Of a stretch of 46,143 nucleotides of DNA, positions 33,141-42,071 are shown one piece after another. Source of the stretch: an uncultured Bacteroidales bacterium. GTDB taxonomy: Bacteria; Bacteroidota; Bacteroidia; Bacteroidales; Marinilabiliaceae. The stretch spans positions 1 to 46,143 of the forward strand of contig CALYZD010000009.1 of NCBI GenBank assembly GCA_945607565.1. The letters are read 5' to 3'. The notes under the pieces were generated by a model. The model did not search any database. It had not been told where the DNA came from and saw only the letters and a program-made list of their open reading frames with translations. Position 1 is the first letter of the stretch. Each line of letters begins with the position of its first letter. The translations under genes were made by a program, and so were the position numbers.

Positions 33141-33743
33141 ATGGAATACATACTGATAATCATCTCGGCAATATTCGTGAACAACGTCGTATTGTCGCAA
33201 TTCTTGGGAATATGCCCGTTCCTGGGCGTGTCGAAAAAGGTGGAGACGGCCCTGGGCATGGGCGCCGCCGTCACATTCGTGCTGACGCTGGCCACCATCG
33301 TGACCTATCTGCTGCAGGTCTACGTGCTCGTGCCTTTCAAGGTCGAATATCTGCAGACCATATCGTTCATTCTTGTGATAGCCGCTCTGGTTCAGATGGT
33401 TGAGATTATTCTCAAAAAGGTGTCGCCCTCGCTCTATCAGGCTCTCGGCGTCTTCCTGCCGCTCATCACCACCAACTGCTGCATCCTTGGCGTGGCCATC
33501 CTGGTGGGCAACGGCACTTTCGACGCCAAAGGCCTCGAACCCACACTGCTGGTGGGCGTGGTCTACGCCATAGCCACGGCCATCGGCTTTGCGCTGGCGC
33601 TGGTCATCTTCGCCGGCATCCGCGAACATCTGGAACTGATGGACGTGCCCGAAAGCCTGAAAGGCACTCCCATAGCACTCATCTCGGCCGGCATTCTGGC
33701 TCTGGCATTCCTCGGGTTTGCCGGAATCGGAGCGGTGGCATAG
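33141..33743 (+). CDS. rnfA: Rnf complex subunit RnfA
   Basis: A 200-residue six-helix membrane subunit paralogous to Rnf[23 protein letters not shown] and [12 protein letters not shown] carry the conserved Cys residues of the intramembrane iron-sulfur centre. It is the last gene of the operon in the order rseC-B-C-D-G-E-A, the usual order in Bacteroidales, and is followed by a strong terminator. Confidence 0.96.
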   Translation: MEYILIIISAIFVNNVVLSQFLGICPFLGVSKKVETALGMGAAVTFVLTLATIVTYLLQVYVLVPFKVEYLQTISFILVIAALVQMVEIILKKVSPSLYQALGVFLPLITTNCCILGVAILVGNGTFDAKGLEPTLLVGVVYAIATAIGFALALVIFAGIREHLELMDVPESLKGTPIALISAGILALAFLGFAGIGAVA

Positions 33744-33782
33744 CCATCGGCTTCGCAGCACCCGCCGACCGCTGCGTCTGAC

Positions 33783-33828
33783 CTCACTCCAAGCCTTAAA
33801 TTTCCAAGGCTTGGAGTGAGTTTTTTTT
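33783..33828 (+). terminator. Rho-independent terminator of the rnf operon
   Basis: Perfect 15-bp arms CTCACTCCAAGCCTT (33783-33797) and its complement (33806-33820) with an 8-nt loop, followed by eight T. Confidence 0.95.
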
Positions 33829-33863
33829 GCCGACCGACGCCTCGGCCGCCGGACCAATTTTAT

Positions 33864-33871
33864 TAATTTTG
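33864..33871 (+). promoter_or_regulatory. Predicted -7 box of the HAD phosphatase gene
   Basis: TAATTTTG matches TAnnTTTG exactly, 25 nt before the ATG at 33897. A -33 box is not obvious. Confidence 0.5.
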
Positions 33872-33896
33872 TAAAAAAAAACTAAAGACACCGTTC

Positions 33897-34673
33897 ATGG
33901 TCAAAGCCGTATTCTTCGACATCGATGGCACACTGGTCAGCTTCCGGACTCACAGCATCCCGGCATCGGCGCAGCTGGCCCTCGACATGCTCAGGCAGCA
34001 GGGCATCCGCGTCTTCATAGCCAGCGGACGGCACCTGTCGGCCATCAACAATCTGGGCAGCAACCGCTTCGACGGCTACGTCACCATCAACGGCGGCCAG
34101 ACCATCATCGACGGTCGCGTTGTCGACATGCACGCCATGGAGGCCGACGACGTCCGCGGATTTGCCCGATGGGTCGAGACCGAGAGCCGCATGCCGTGCG
34201 TCTTCGTCCACCCCGACGGCATGGTGATGAACCGCAACAACCCCGACGTCGACGACCTCTTCGAGCTCCTGCACTTCCCCTATCCGCCAATAGCCGACCT
34301 GCGCCTGGCGGCCCGGAAGCCTGTGCTGCAGATAATAGCCTTCTTCGACGCCGCCTCCGAGCCCGCCGTCATGAAGCATCTGCCGCACTGCACCGCCACA
34401 CGCTGGTATCCCACATTCAGCGACGTGGTGCCGCAGGGCATCAGCAAGACCGTGGGCCTCGACTGCATTGCCCGTCATCTGCACATCGACCCTTCGGAGA
34501 TGATGGCTTTCGGCGACGGCGGCAACGACATCGAGATGCTGCGCTATGCCGGCACAGGCGTGGCCATGGGCAATGCCGACGACGCCGTCAAGGCCGCCGC
34601 CGACTATGTGACCACCTCGGTCGACGACGACGGGATAATGAACGCACTGAAACATTTCGGCCTGATACGCTAA
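33897..34673 (+). CDS. Cof-type HAD-superfamily phosphatase
   Basis: A 258-residue hydrolase of the Cof/YbiV type. Motif I is FFDIDGTLV (Asp nucleophile and general acid), motif II lies in VFIASGRHL, and motif IV is AFGDGGNDIEML. A C2B cap domain lies between about residues 85 and 185. Members dephosphorylate sugar phosphates, flavin or PLP-type substrates; this one cannot be assigned. The next gene follows after 18 nt and is probably co-transcribed. Confidence 0.93.
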   Translation: MVKAVFFDIDGTLVSFRTHSIPASAQLALDMLRQQGIRVFIASGRHLSAINNLGSNRFDGYVTINGGQTIIDGRVVDMHAMEADDVRGFARWVETESRMPCVFVHPDGMVMNRNNPDVDDLFELLHFPYPPIADLRLAARKPVLQIIAFFDAASEPAVMKHLPHCTATRWYPTFSDVVPQGISKTVGLDCIARHLHIDPSEMMAFGDGGNDIEMLRYAGTGVAMGNADDAVKAAADYVTTSVDDDGIMNALKHFGLIR

Positions 34674-34691
34674 TATCTCAAAACCAAAGTC

Positions 34692-35336
34692 ATGAATATT
34701 GATACACTGACGTTCAACATGTTCGGCGAGCACACCTATCTGCTCAGCGACTCCACGGGCCGTTGCGCCATTGTCGACCCCGGCAACAGCACCCCGGCCG
34801 AAGACGAATATCTGAGCCGGTTCATCGCCGCCAAGGGCTATCGTCCTGAAGCGATGTGGTTTACGCATCTGCATCTCGACCACACTTTTGGTAGCCAATA
34901 TGTGGCCGACACCTACGGCCTCACGCCCGTGGCCCACGCCGCCGACCTCAAGCAGCTGGCCCTGACGCCCAAGGCCGTGGCTGCGTTCGGACTGCCGCCC
35001 ATGCCCGCGCCGGCCGCCGTCAGCACCTTTTTTGCCGACGGCGACACGATCCGCTTTGGCCGCACCGAACTGACCGTCCTGCACGTGCCCGGGCACTCGG
35101 CCGGCTGCGTGGCGCTCTATTCGGCGGCCGACGGCGTCTGCCTCTGCGGCGACACCGTCTTCCGCTTCAGCGTGGGTCGCACCGACATGCCCGGCGGCAA
35201 CGGCCGTCTGCTGCTGCAAAGCATCCGCGCCAAACTGCTGACCCTGCCCCGCACCACGCGGCTGCTGCCGGGCCACGGCCCCGAAACCACCGTGGGCGAC
35301 GAAATGGCCTTCAACCCGTATCTGAACGCCGTCTGA
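34692..35336 (+). CDS. Metallo-beta-lactamase-fold hydrolase (glyoxalase II-like)
   Basis: A 214-residue cytoplasmic MBL-fold protein. The metal motif HLHLDH lies in WFTHLHLDHTFG, with further ligands in VPGHSAG, CGDTVF and a final LPGHGPET. This subgroup, common in Bacteroidota, resembles YcbL-like glyoxalase II thioesterases; a role in S-lactoyl-thiol breakdown is plausible but unproven. It sits between the HAD gene and ispE. Confidence 0.9.
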   Translation: MNIDTLTFNMFGEHTYLLSDSTGRCAIVDPGNSTPAEDEYLSRFIAAKGYRPEAMWFTHLHLDHTFGSQYVADTYGLTPVAHAADLKQLALTPKAVAAFGLPPMPAPAAVSTFFADGDTIRFGRTELTVLHVPGHSAGCVALYSAADGVCLCGDTVFRFSVGRTDMPGGNGRLLLQSIRAKLLTLPRTTRLLPGHGPETTVGDEMAFNPYLNAV

Positions 35337-35382
35337 CGGCCGATTAATAACCCATTAATCACCCATTTTACCACTCAGCAAA

Positions 35383-36192
35383 ATGATTATTCTGCCCAAC
35401 GCCAAAATAAATTTGGGGCTCAGCGTCGTGGAGCGCCGCCCGGACGGCTATCACAATCTCGAAACCGTTTTCTATCCGATTCCGCTGCACGACATGCTCG
35501 AAGTGGTCCTGACCGACGGCCCGGAGCCCTATCGGTTCAGCAGCAGCGGTCTTGCCATTGCCGGCGACCCCGAAAAGAACATCTGCGTCAAGGCCTATCG
35601 CCGCGTCAGCGAGCGGTACCCGATTCCGCCCATCGGCATCTGCCTGCACAAGATGGTGCCCATGGGAGCGGGCCTGGGCGGCGGCTCGGCCGACGGCGCC
35701 TACATGGTGCGCCTGCTCAACGACATGTTTGACCTGAAGATGACCGACGACGAGATGCGCCGCATGGTGGCGCCCATCGGTGCCGACTGCCCGTTCTTCG
35801 TCGACGCCCGGCCGGCCTACGCCACCGGCATCGGCGACCGCCTCGAGCCCGTCGGCCTCGACCTGGGCGGCTGGTGGCTGACGCTTGTCAAGCCCGACAT
35901 TTTCGTGTCGACGGCCGAGGCCTATCGCGGGGTGACGCCAGGCCGGCCGCGGCACAGCGTGCGCGATGTGGTGGGGCTGCCCGTCGCCGAGTGGCGCGAC
36001 AGGCTGGTCAACGATTTCGAGCAGACCGTTTTTGCGCTTCATCCCGAAATAGCCGGCATCAAAAGGAAACTATACGAGTGCGGCTGCGTATATGCGGCAA
36101 TGTCCGGTAGCGGCTCGTCGGTCTTTGGTCTGTCGGCGCAACAAATCGATGCGGATTTTCCGGATTGTTTTGTGTGGAGCGGCAAATTATAG
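35383..36192 (+). CDS. ispE: 4-diphosphocytidyl-2-C-methyl-D-erythritol kinase
   Basis: A 269-residue GHMP kinase of the non-mevalonate (MEP) isoprenoid pathway; it phosphorylates the 2-hydroxyl of CDP-methylerythritol using ATP. NAKINLGLSVVERRPDGYHNL is the family's N-terminal substrate motif, PMGAGLGGGSADGAYM the ATP loop, and CVYAAMSGSGSSVFGL motif 3. Length is typical. It starts 46 nt after the MBL gene. The following TPR-phosphatase gene is only 32 nt away but appears to have its own promoter inside the end of ispE. Confidence 0.96.
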   Translation: MIILPNAKINLGLSVVERRPDGYHNLETVFYPIPLHDMLEVVLTDGPEPYRFSSSGLAIAGDPEKNICVKAYRRVSERYPIPPIGICLHKMVPMGAGLGGGSADGAYMVRLLNDMFDLKMTDDEMRRMVAPIGADCPFFVDARPAYATGIGDRLEPVGLDLGGWWLTLVKPDIFVSTAEAYRGVTPGRPRHSVRDVVGLPVAEWRDRLVNDFEQTVFALHPEIAGIKRKLYECGCVYAAMSGSGSSVFGLSAQQIDADFPDCFVWSGKL

Positions 36193-36201
36193 ATAGTTTT
36201 A
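36169..36201 (+). promoter_or_regulatory. Candidate promoter of the first TPR-SpoIIE gene
   Basis: TTTG at 36169-36172 and TAGTTTTA at 36194-36201 (one mismatch to TAnnTTTG) are 21 nt apart; the ATG at 36225 is 23 nt downstream. The element overlaps the end of ispE. Confidence 0.4.
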
Positions 36202-36224
36202 TAGGTGGAAATCAGTTCGCAGTT

Positions 36225-38459
36225 ATGTTGAGATACACGATAATAACGATTTTGTGTCTGTTGATGCCTTGGTATGGACAGGCCGGCATCAGCGTATCGT
36301 TCTCTGCTGCAAACGATTCGGCCGACGTCTGCCTCAAGCGCTCTGACCTGAAGCGGTTCCACTTCTGGAGCCAGTACATGCTCGGCGTCGCCACCGATTC
36401 CACCGAAGTCTATCTGGCCCGCTCCTACTATTGCAACAGCCTCGCCCTCTCGATTGGCGACACCCAGCCCGACAGCATCGAAGCCATGTCGATGAGCGTG
36501 CTGCGGCACTTCGCCGGCTCCACCACGCCCACGGCCCTCAAGGCCGTCGGCAACGCCTACATCTCGCTCGGCTATTGCAGCCTCAGCCGCAACGACAGCG
36601 AGGCGGCCATCAGCCACTTCAGCGACGCCCGCAACAGTTTCGAGCTCTGCAACCGCAGCGGCCGTGTCTTCGAGTGCATGTGGCAGATTGTCAACATCTA
36701 CGTCAACTGCGGCAAGCTGGCCATGGCGGCCGAGATATGCGGGCAGCTCATCAGCCGCAGCAAGGAGCGCGGCGAGGACGACAACTACCACTGGGCGGTC
36801 TACAACATGTGCCGCATCTTCAGCCGCGCGCAGGACTACGCCAACATGAACAACTACGGCAACATCATCTGGTACGACACCACATATCTCGAAAAGCATC
36901 CGATCTTCAACATCGTCTGCCTCACCGGCCGCATCAACAAGGCAATGTACACCAAGCGGTTCGACCTGGTCCGTAAGCACTCCGAAGAGGTCGTGCGGAT
37001 AAGCCGGGCGCGCAACGTGCCGCAGGTCAGCTACACGCTCTTCGCCTGCCTCGCGGCCGCCGTGGCCTGCGCCATCGACGGCGAGCTCGACAAGGCCCAG
37101 GCCTACTACGACGATGCCGAAGCCGTGGGCGCGTTCGTCGACGAGCGCAACCGCAACCTGTTTCACCTTGCGCACGTCAGCATCCTGATTGCCCGCAACC
37201 GGCCCGACGAAGCCCTGCGCTATGCCGACCGCCATCTCGACATCCATTCGGTCAAGGCCAACCACGCCATAGTCCCCGTCTATTTCAGCCTGATGCAGCG
37301 CATCTACACCGCCAAGAACGACTACAAAAGCGCCTACCGCCTGATGTGCGTCAACGACAGCTACACCGACTCGGTGTCGCATCTGTGCGCCGTGGAGCGC
37401 GGCATACATATGGAGACGACATTCCGCAAGGACGCCACGCTCATGCGCCAGAAGGAGGAGATGTACGGCAACCAGGTGGAGGTCGACAAGCGCCGGATGC
37501 TGCTGCTGATTCTGTTCGCCGCCACGGTTCTGATACTGGTGCTGTGGCTGTTGTACATCAACATAGCCCGCCGCAGATACACCAAGCGCAAGCAGGCCCA
37601 GCTGATTGAGCAGAAGGAGCGCCTCGAAGTGGAGGTGATGAGCCAGACCATCAGCCTGCGCAAGCAATACGACGAGATAAAGCGCAAGAACACCTCGATC
37701 ATGGAGAGCATCGTCTATGCCGAGCACATCCAGCGCAGCATCCTGCCCAACCCTCAGGACCTCAACGTCGAAGGCGTCGAAGGGCTCTTCGTCATCTTTC
37801 GCCCAAAGGTGGTGGTCAGCGGCGACTTCTACCTCTTCATGTGCCGAGGCGGCAAACTGATGGTGGCCTGTGCCGACTGCTCGGGTCACGGCGTGTCGGG
37901 CGCGCTGATGTCGATGGTCGGAGCTACTATGCTCAACGATTTGTGCTCCAACAACATCAACCAGTCGGCCAGCCAGCTGCTGATGCGCATGGACACCCGC
38001 CTGAAATACATCATGACCAAGCACGACAAGTCGCACCGTCTGAAAGACAATATCAACATATCGGTATTGGTCTTGGACCTCGAGACCCTCAAGGCCAGCA
38101 TGGCCGCCGCGCGGCAGCACATCTACGTCTACGGCCGCAGGGGATTCACCGACGTGGCCGGAGTCAAGCGCAGCATCGGCGCCAACAGCCATTTTGACTT
38201 GGGCGAATACGACTTTGTGGGACGCGAAGTGCAGCTCGAAAAGGGCGACTGCGTCTACATGTTCACCGACGGCATCACCGACCAGTTCGGCGGCCCCGAG
38301 CGCTCCAAACTGCTGCCCAAGCGGCTCAAGGAAATGCTGTCGTCGGTGACCGAGATGCCGGTGAAGGCGCAGCAGCTCGAACTCGAAAAAATGTTCAACG
38401 AGTGGCGCGGCGACAACGATCTGATAGACGACTCGCTGCTGGTTGGTTTGAAAATTTGA
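36225..38459 (+). CDS. Membrane TPR-SpoIIE (PP2C-type) phosphatase, copy 1
   Basis: A 744-residue protein. A signal sequence (MLRYTIITILCLLMPWYGQA) leads into degenerate TPR repeats (about 60-400), placed outside the cytoplasm. A membrane helix at about 425-447 (LLLILFAATVLILVLWLL) is followed by a coiled coil and a SpoIIE/PP2C phosphatase (about 510-744). Metal and catalytic motifs are VVVSGDFY, ADCSGHGVSGALMSM and FTDGITDQFGG. The linker motif YAEHIQRSILP is typical of RsbU/SiaA-type phosphatases. A Ser/Thr phospho-substrate such as the SiaC-like proteins at 4715-5445 is likely (inference). The in-frame TTG upstream lies in ispE, so ATG 36225 is used. Confidence 0.9.
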   Translation: MLRYTIITILCLLMPWYGQAGISVSFSAANDSADVCLKRSDLKRFHFWSQYMLGVATDSTEVYLARSYYCNSLALSIGDTQPDSIEAMSMSVLRHFAGSTTPTALKAVGNAYISLGYCSLSRNDSEAAISHFSDARNSFELCNRSGRVFECMWQIVNIYVNCGKLAMAAEICGQLISRSKERGEDDNYHWAVYNMCRIFSRAQDYANMNNYGNIIWYDTTYLEKHPIFNIVCLTGRINKAMYTKRFDLVRKHSEEVVRISRARNVPQVSYTLFACLAAAVACAIDGELDKAQAYYDDAEAVGAFVDERNRNLFHLAHVSILIARNRPDEALRYADRHLDIHSVKANHAIVPVYFSLMQRIYTAKNDYKSAYRLMCVNDSYTDSVSHLCAVERGIHMETTFRKDATLMRQKEEMYGNQVEVDKRRMLLLILFAATVLILVLWLLYINIARRRYTKRKQAQLIEQKERLEVEVMSQTISLRKQYDEIKRKNTSIMESIVYAEHIQRSILPNPQDLNVEGVEGLFVIFRPKVVVSGDFYLFMCRGGKLMVACADCSGHGVSGALMSMVGATMLNDLCSNNINQSASQLLMRMDTRLKYIMTKHDKSHRLKDNINISVLVLDLETLKASMAAARQHIYVYGRRGFTDVAGVKRSIGANSHFDLGEYDFVGREVQLEKGDCVYMFTDGITDQFGGPERSKLLPKRLKEMLSSVTEMPVKAQQLELEKMFNEWRGDNDLIDDSLLVGLKI

Positions 38460-38478
38460 AGCACACGGAGAAAGACTG

Positions 38479-40737
38479 ATGAACGGCAGACTTAACATAC
38501 GGTTGGTATTCAGGACGTTGCTGACAGTGGCGGCGTTCGTGGCCGTGGCCTGCAGCCAGGACAGGCCGTCCAGGTCCAAGCGCGCCGAACGCACTGTGGA
38601 CGAATATCTGCGGACTGCCGATGCCTTCTATGCCCGCAACGAAAACGACTCGGCGCTGAAATATCTCAACAAGGTGCTCGACATGTCGTTCGACAGCACG
38701 CTCTACTATTCGGTGCTGGTCAAGATGAGCTGGGCCTATCTGCAGAAGGACGAACGTCAGATGGCCGAAGTCATCGCCAAATGCGTCTACAATCACTACA
38801 ACGGCCTCGGCACCGAAGGCCGCTGCGCCGACTACATGAGGTCAATCCGCATCCTGGCCGTCTGCGAGCGCGCCAGTGGCGACCATAAATCGTCGCTGCA
38901 CTACATGCTTCAGGTCAAGCAGCTCTGCCACGAACTCGGCGACACGTCGCTCTACATCCTCTGCTGCTGCAACATAGGCAACACCGAACGCTTCCTGCGC
39001 AACATCACATCGTCGGTCGACTACTACAACCTCGCACTCAAGCTCTGCGACTCCGACCTCAAAAAGTACGGCAACCAGAAGGTCGAGGCGCTGCTGGGCC
39101 TGAGCAACGTCTACGACGACCTCTCCGACACGCTGACGGCATCGCAGCTGCTCAAACTCGACAAGCACGTGCTCGACCGCCTGCCCGACAAGGTCAAGTA
39201 TCGCTACTACATCAAGAAGATGCGCATGGCCTTCAATGCCAAGAATTTCGGTCAGGCCGAAAAATATCACGGAATCACGCGCCAGCTCTGCGACAAGATA
39301 GGCACGCTGTCGTATAGGCAGAACTTCATCGACAATTCGTGCGAATACTACATAGCCCGCTGCTACTACGACTCGGCGCAGATGTGCCTCGAAGAGCGTA
39401 AAAAATACCTGAACGCCGAAAAGAACGAGGGCGTGCTCGACAACATCACCATTCGTCAGGTCGAAATAGACCTTGGCACAGGCAATTACGACCGCGCCGA
39501 ATATCTGCTCATCAAGCATCGCTATTCCGACAATCTGATGCAGAACACCAAGGGCGTCATCCGTCTCGCCGCGCTGAGCGAGAGGCTCTATGCCGCCAAG
39601 GGCGACTACCGGCGTGCCTACAACGCCAACCAGTACTGCCGCAAGATCATTGATTCGATTGCGCTCGAAAGCCAGTCGAAGCTGCTGATGAGCAGGCAGA
39701 TGCGCTACAAGCGCGAACTGTCGGTGCTCAACAATCAGCTGCAGATCGAGCGCGGCCGCCGTCATCTGGACCGTATGCTGAGGCAGCAGATAGCCTTCAT
39801 CATTCTGATTGTAAGCATCATCCTGGCATTTCTGAGTTGGATGCTGCGCCGCCGCAACAAGATGGCTCACGAGCGCGAGATGATGATGGTGCGCCAGAGC
39901 AAGCTGCTCGAGTCCGAAGTGGTGCGCCAGACCACCATTCTCAACAGTCAGAGTGACGAAATTAACCGTCAGAATGCAAAAATACTGAACAATATCAACT
40001 ATGCCGAGTGCATCCAGCGCAGCATTCTGCCCGACATTGATCATCTGCAGGCATTCCCGATTTCCGACTTTTTCGTCTACTTCAAGCCGCAGAGCATCGT
40101 CAGCGGCGACTTCTACTGGTTCATGCGCAAGGGCGACGACCTCTACATCTGCTGCGCCGACTGCACCGGACACGGCGTCCCCGGCGCGTTCCTGTCGATG
40201 ATGTGCTGCACCATCCTGACCAACATCACCGAAGAGTCAGTCTCGCCCGTGCGGCTGGTCGAGGAGCTCGACGTGCATCTGCGCACCATGCTGCACTCGA
40301 ATGTCGAGTTTTCGATGGTCGACACGATTGACATGGCCGTCATCGCCATCAACTGCCAGACCTTCGAGATGCGCAGCTGCTCGGCACGCCGCCCCATTTT
40401 CGTCTACCGCGGCACCGAGTGCATCGAGTTGCCGATGGTCCGCCGCAGCATCGGCGACAGCGAGCCCGAGTTCATGAAGCGCGACTTCACGGAGCACAAG
40501 TTCAGCCTCCAGTCCGACGATTGCATCTACATGTTCTCCGACGGCATCACCGACCAGTTCGGCGGCAACTCGGCCCGCCCCGAAAAGTTCAAGCTCAAGC
40601 GTCTGTGCCAGCTCTTCGACGACATCCACGGCATGCCGATGAGCAGCCAGAAAGACATGCTCGACCAGAGGCTGCAGCTGTGGCAGGGCAGCGAGGAGCA
40701 AACCGATGACATATTGGTGATTGCCATCCGAATCTGA
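38479..40737 (+). CDS. Membrane TPR-SpoIIE (PP2C-type) phosphatase, copy 2
   Basis: A 752-residue paralogue of the preceding gene, 19 nt downstream. The N-terminus (FRTLLTVAAFVAVACSQ) looks like a lipoprotein signal, unlike copy 1. TPR repeats fill about 35-400, a membrane helix lies at about 434-456 (IAFIILIVSIILAFLSWML), then coiled coil and phosphatase with IVSGDFYWF, ADCTGHGVPGAFLSM and FSDGITDQFGG. The catalytic Asp residues are all present. Divergence in the TPR part but not the phosphatase suggests two inputs and one type of output. No anti-sigma or anti-sigma-antagonist genes are adjacent. Confidence 0.9.
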   Translation: MNGRLNIRLVFRTLLTVAAFVAVACSQDRPSRSKRAERTVDEYLRTADAFYARNENDSALKYLNKVLDMSFDSTLYYSVLVKMSWAYLQKDERQMAEVIAKCVYNHYNGLGTEGRCADYMRSIRILAVCERASGDHKSSLHYMLQVKQLCHELGDTSLYILCCCNIGNTERFLRNITSSVDYYNLALKLCDSDLKKYGNQKVEALLGLSNVYDDLSDTLTASQLLKLDKHVLDRLPDKVKYRYYIKKMRMAFNAKNFGQAEKYHGITRQLCDKIGTLSYRQNFIDNSCEYYIARCYYDSAQMCLEERKKYLNAEKNEGVLDNITIRQVEIDLGTGNYDRAEYLLIKHRYSDNLMQNTKGVIRLAALSERLYAAKGDYRRAYNANQYCRKIIDSIALESQSKLLMSRQMRYKRELSVLNNQLQIERGRRHLDRMLRQQIAFIILIVSIILAFLSWMLRRRNKMAHEREMMMVRQSKLLESEVVRQTTILNSQSDEINRQNAKILNNINYAECIQRSILPDIDHLQAFPISDFFVYFKPQSIVSGDFYWFMRKGDDLYICCADCTGHGVPGAFLSMMCCTILTNITEESVSPVRLVEELDVHLRTMLHSNVEFSMVDTIDMAVIAINCQTFEMRSCSARRPIFVYRGTECIELPMVRRSIGDSEPEFMKRDFTEHKFSLQSDDCIYMFSDGITDQFGGNSARPEKFKLKRLCQLFDDIHGMPMSSQKDMLDQRLQLWQGSEEQTDDILVIAIRI

Positions 40738-40895
40738 CCCCGGCCTGACCCGGAAAAAGCCCATGCTTTGAAGTTTTTCCGAAATTCGGAGAGCCTCCGC
40801 CAACGAATGTTGAAAGAGTTTGCTAATTATCTTCAAATGGTGTTATTTTGTGGCAAAAATTGATGAATATCACTGAAAACAAATTGGAATCGACA

Positions 40896-41999
40896 ATGAA
40901 ACAGATTTTTTCATTCCTCGTCATGTTGGCGCTGACCGGCATGGTTGCGGCCCAGACGCCCACGAAACCCGTGATGACATTCGAAAATGTGGTGCATGAT
41001 TTTGGAAGCATAGCCGAAGATGGCGGCAATGTCACTTATACCTTTCAGTTCAAGAACGAAGGCGCGACCCCGCTCGTCATCCACAACGTGCAGGCATCGT
41101 GCGGCTGCACCACGCCCGAGTGGACCAAGACGCCGGTGGCTCCCAACGCCCGCGGCACGGTCAAGGTGACGTTCAACCCCACCAACCGCCCCGGCAACTT
41201 CAACAAGACCATCACCGTGACCTCCAACGCGCAGGCTCCCAACCTTGTGCTGCGCATCACCGGCAACGTCACCCCGCGCAAGCGCACGCTCGAAGACGAC
41301 TATCCGACCCTGTTCGACAGCCTGCGCCTCTCCGACTCGCACGTGGCCATGACCAAGATGACGCCCGTGGAGACCAAAGTGGTTGACATAAAGTGCATTA
41401 ATATATCGTCGAAGCCGCTGACGCCCGAATTCATCAACGTGCCGTCGCACATCAGGATGACGGTCAGTCCGGCCACCGTGCAGCCCGGGCAGACGGCCGT
41501 CATCACCACCACCTACGACGCCTCGATGAAGAACGACTGGGGCTTTGTGACCGACCAGATATATGTGATTTTCGACGGCGTCCGCAACTACAAGAACCGC
41601 CTGACCGTCAGTGCCACCATCGAAGAGAACTTCAGCAACCTGACCGAGGCCGAGCTGGCCGAAGCGCCCGTCATCGAATTCGACGACAAGGTGTTCGACT
41701 TCGGCACCATCCCGACCACCCAGAAAGTGGAGCACGACTACGTGGTGACCAACAAGGGTAAGAACGATTTGATAATCAGAAAGGTGAAGGCGTCGTGCGG
41801 CTGCACGGCAGTCAAGCCTGCCAAGACGGTCCTGAAGTCGGGCGAGAGCACCGAAGTGCACGTCACCTTCGACCCGCGCGGCAAGAACGGCCGCCAGAGC
41901 AAGACGGTGACCGTCATCTCGAACGACCCCAAGGCTTCGAACGTGATGCTGCGCATCCAGGGCACGGTCCAGAATGTGGATAGCAGCACACTGAAATAG
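40896..41999 (+). CDS. Secreted DUF1573-repeat protein
   Basis: A 367-residue exported protein (signal MKQIFSFLVMLALTGMVAA). It has two DUF1573 modules, each with the hallmark pair of cysteines: VVHDFGSIAEDGG...ASCGCTTPEW near residues 25-115 and KVFDFGTIPTTQ...ASCGCTAVKP near 265-360. The modules have immunoglobulin-like beta folds and are common in Bacteroidota; function is unknown, perhaps envelope protein binding. An ATG at 40863 in frame lies very close to a -7-like TATTTTG (40844-40850), so ATG 40896, which starts the signal peptide, is preferred. Followed by its own terminator. Confidence 0.88.
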   Translation: MKQIFSFLVMLALTGMVAAQTPTKPVMTFENVVHDFGSIAEDGGNVTYTFQFKNEGATPLVIHNVQASCGCTTPEWTKTPVAPNARGTVKVTFNPTNRPGNFNKTITVTSNAQAPNLVLRITGNVTPRKRTLEDDYPTLFDSLRLSDSHVAMTKMTPVETKVVDIKCINISSKPLTPEFINVPSHIRMTVSPATVQPGQTAVITTTYDASMKNDWGFVTDQIYVIFDGVRNYKNRLTVSATIEENFSNLTEAELAEAPVIEFDDKVFDFGTIPTTQKVEHDYVVTNKGKNDLIIRKVKASCGCTAVKPAKTVLKSGESTEVHVTFDPRGKNGRQSKTVTVISNDPKASNVMLRIQGTVQNVDSSTLK

Positions 42000-42024
42000 A
42001 AATGTAGACACGATTTTAACTGAG

Positions 42025-42064
42025 AAATGTCGCGCCGCAACATGCCGTGGTGCGACATTTCTTT
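42025..42064 (+). terminator. Terminator of the DUF1573 gene
   Basis: AAATGTCGC (42025-42033) and GCGACATTT (42052-42060) pair perfectly, followed by CTTTT. An ATG at 42027 that could extend the next gene lies within this stem, which argues against using it as a start. Confidence 0.75.
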
Positions 42065-42071
42065 TGAACTG

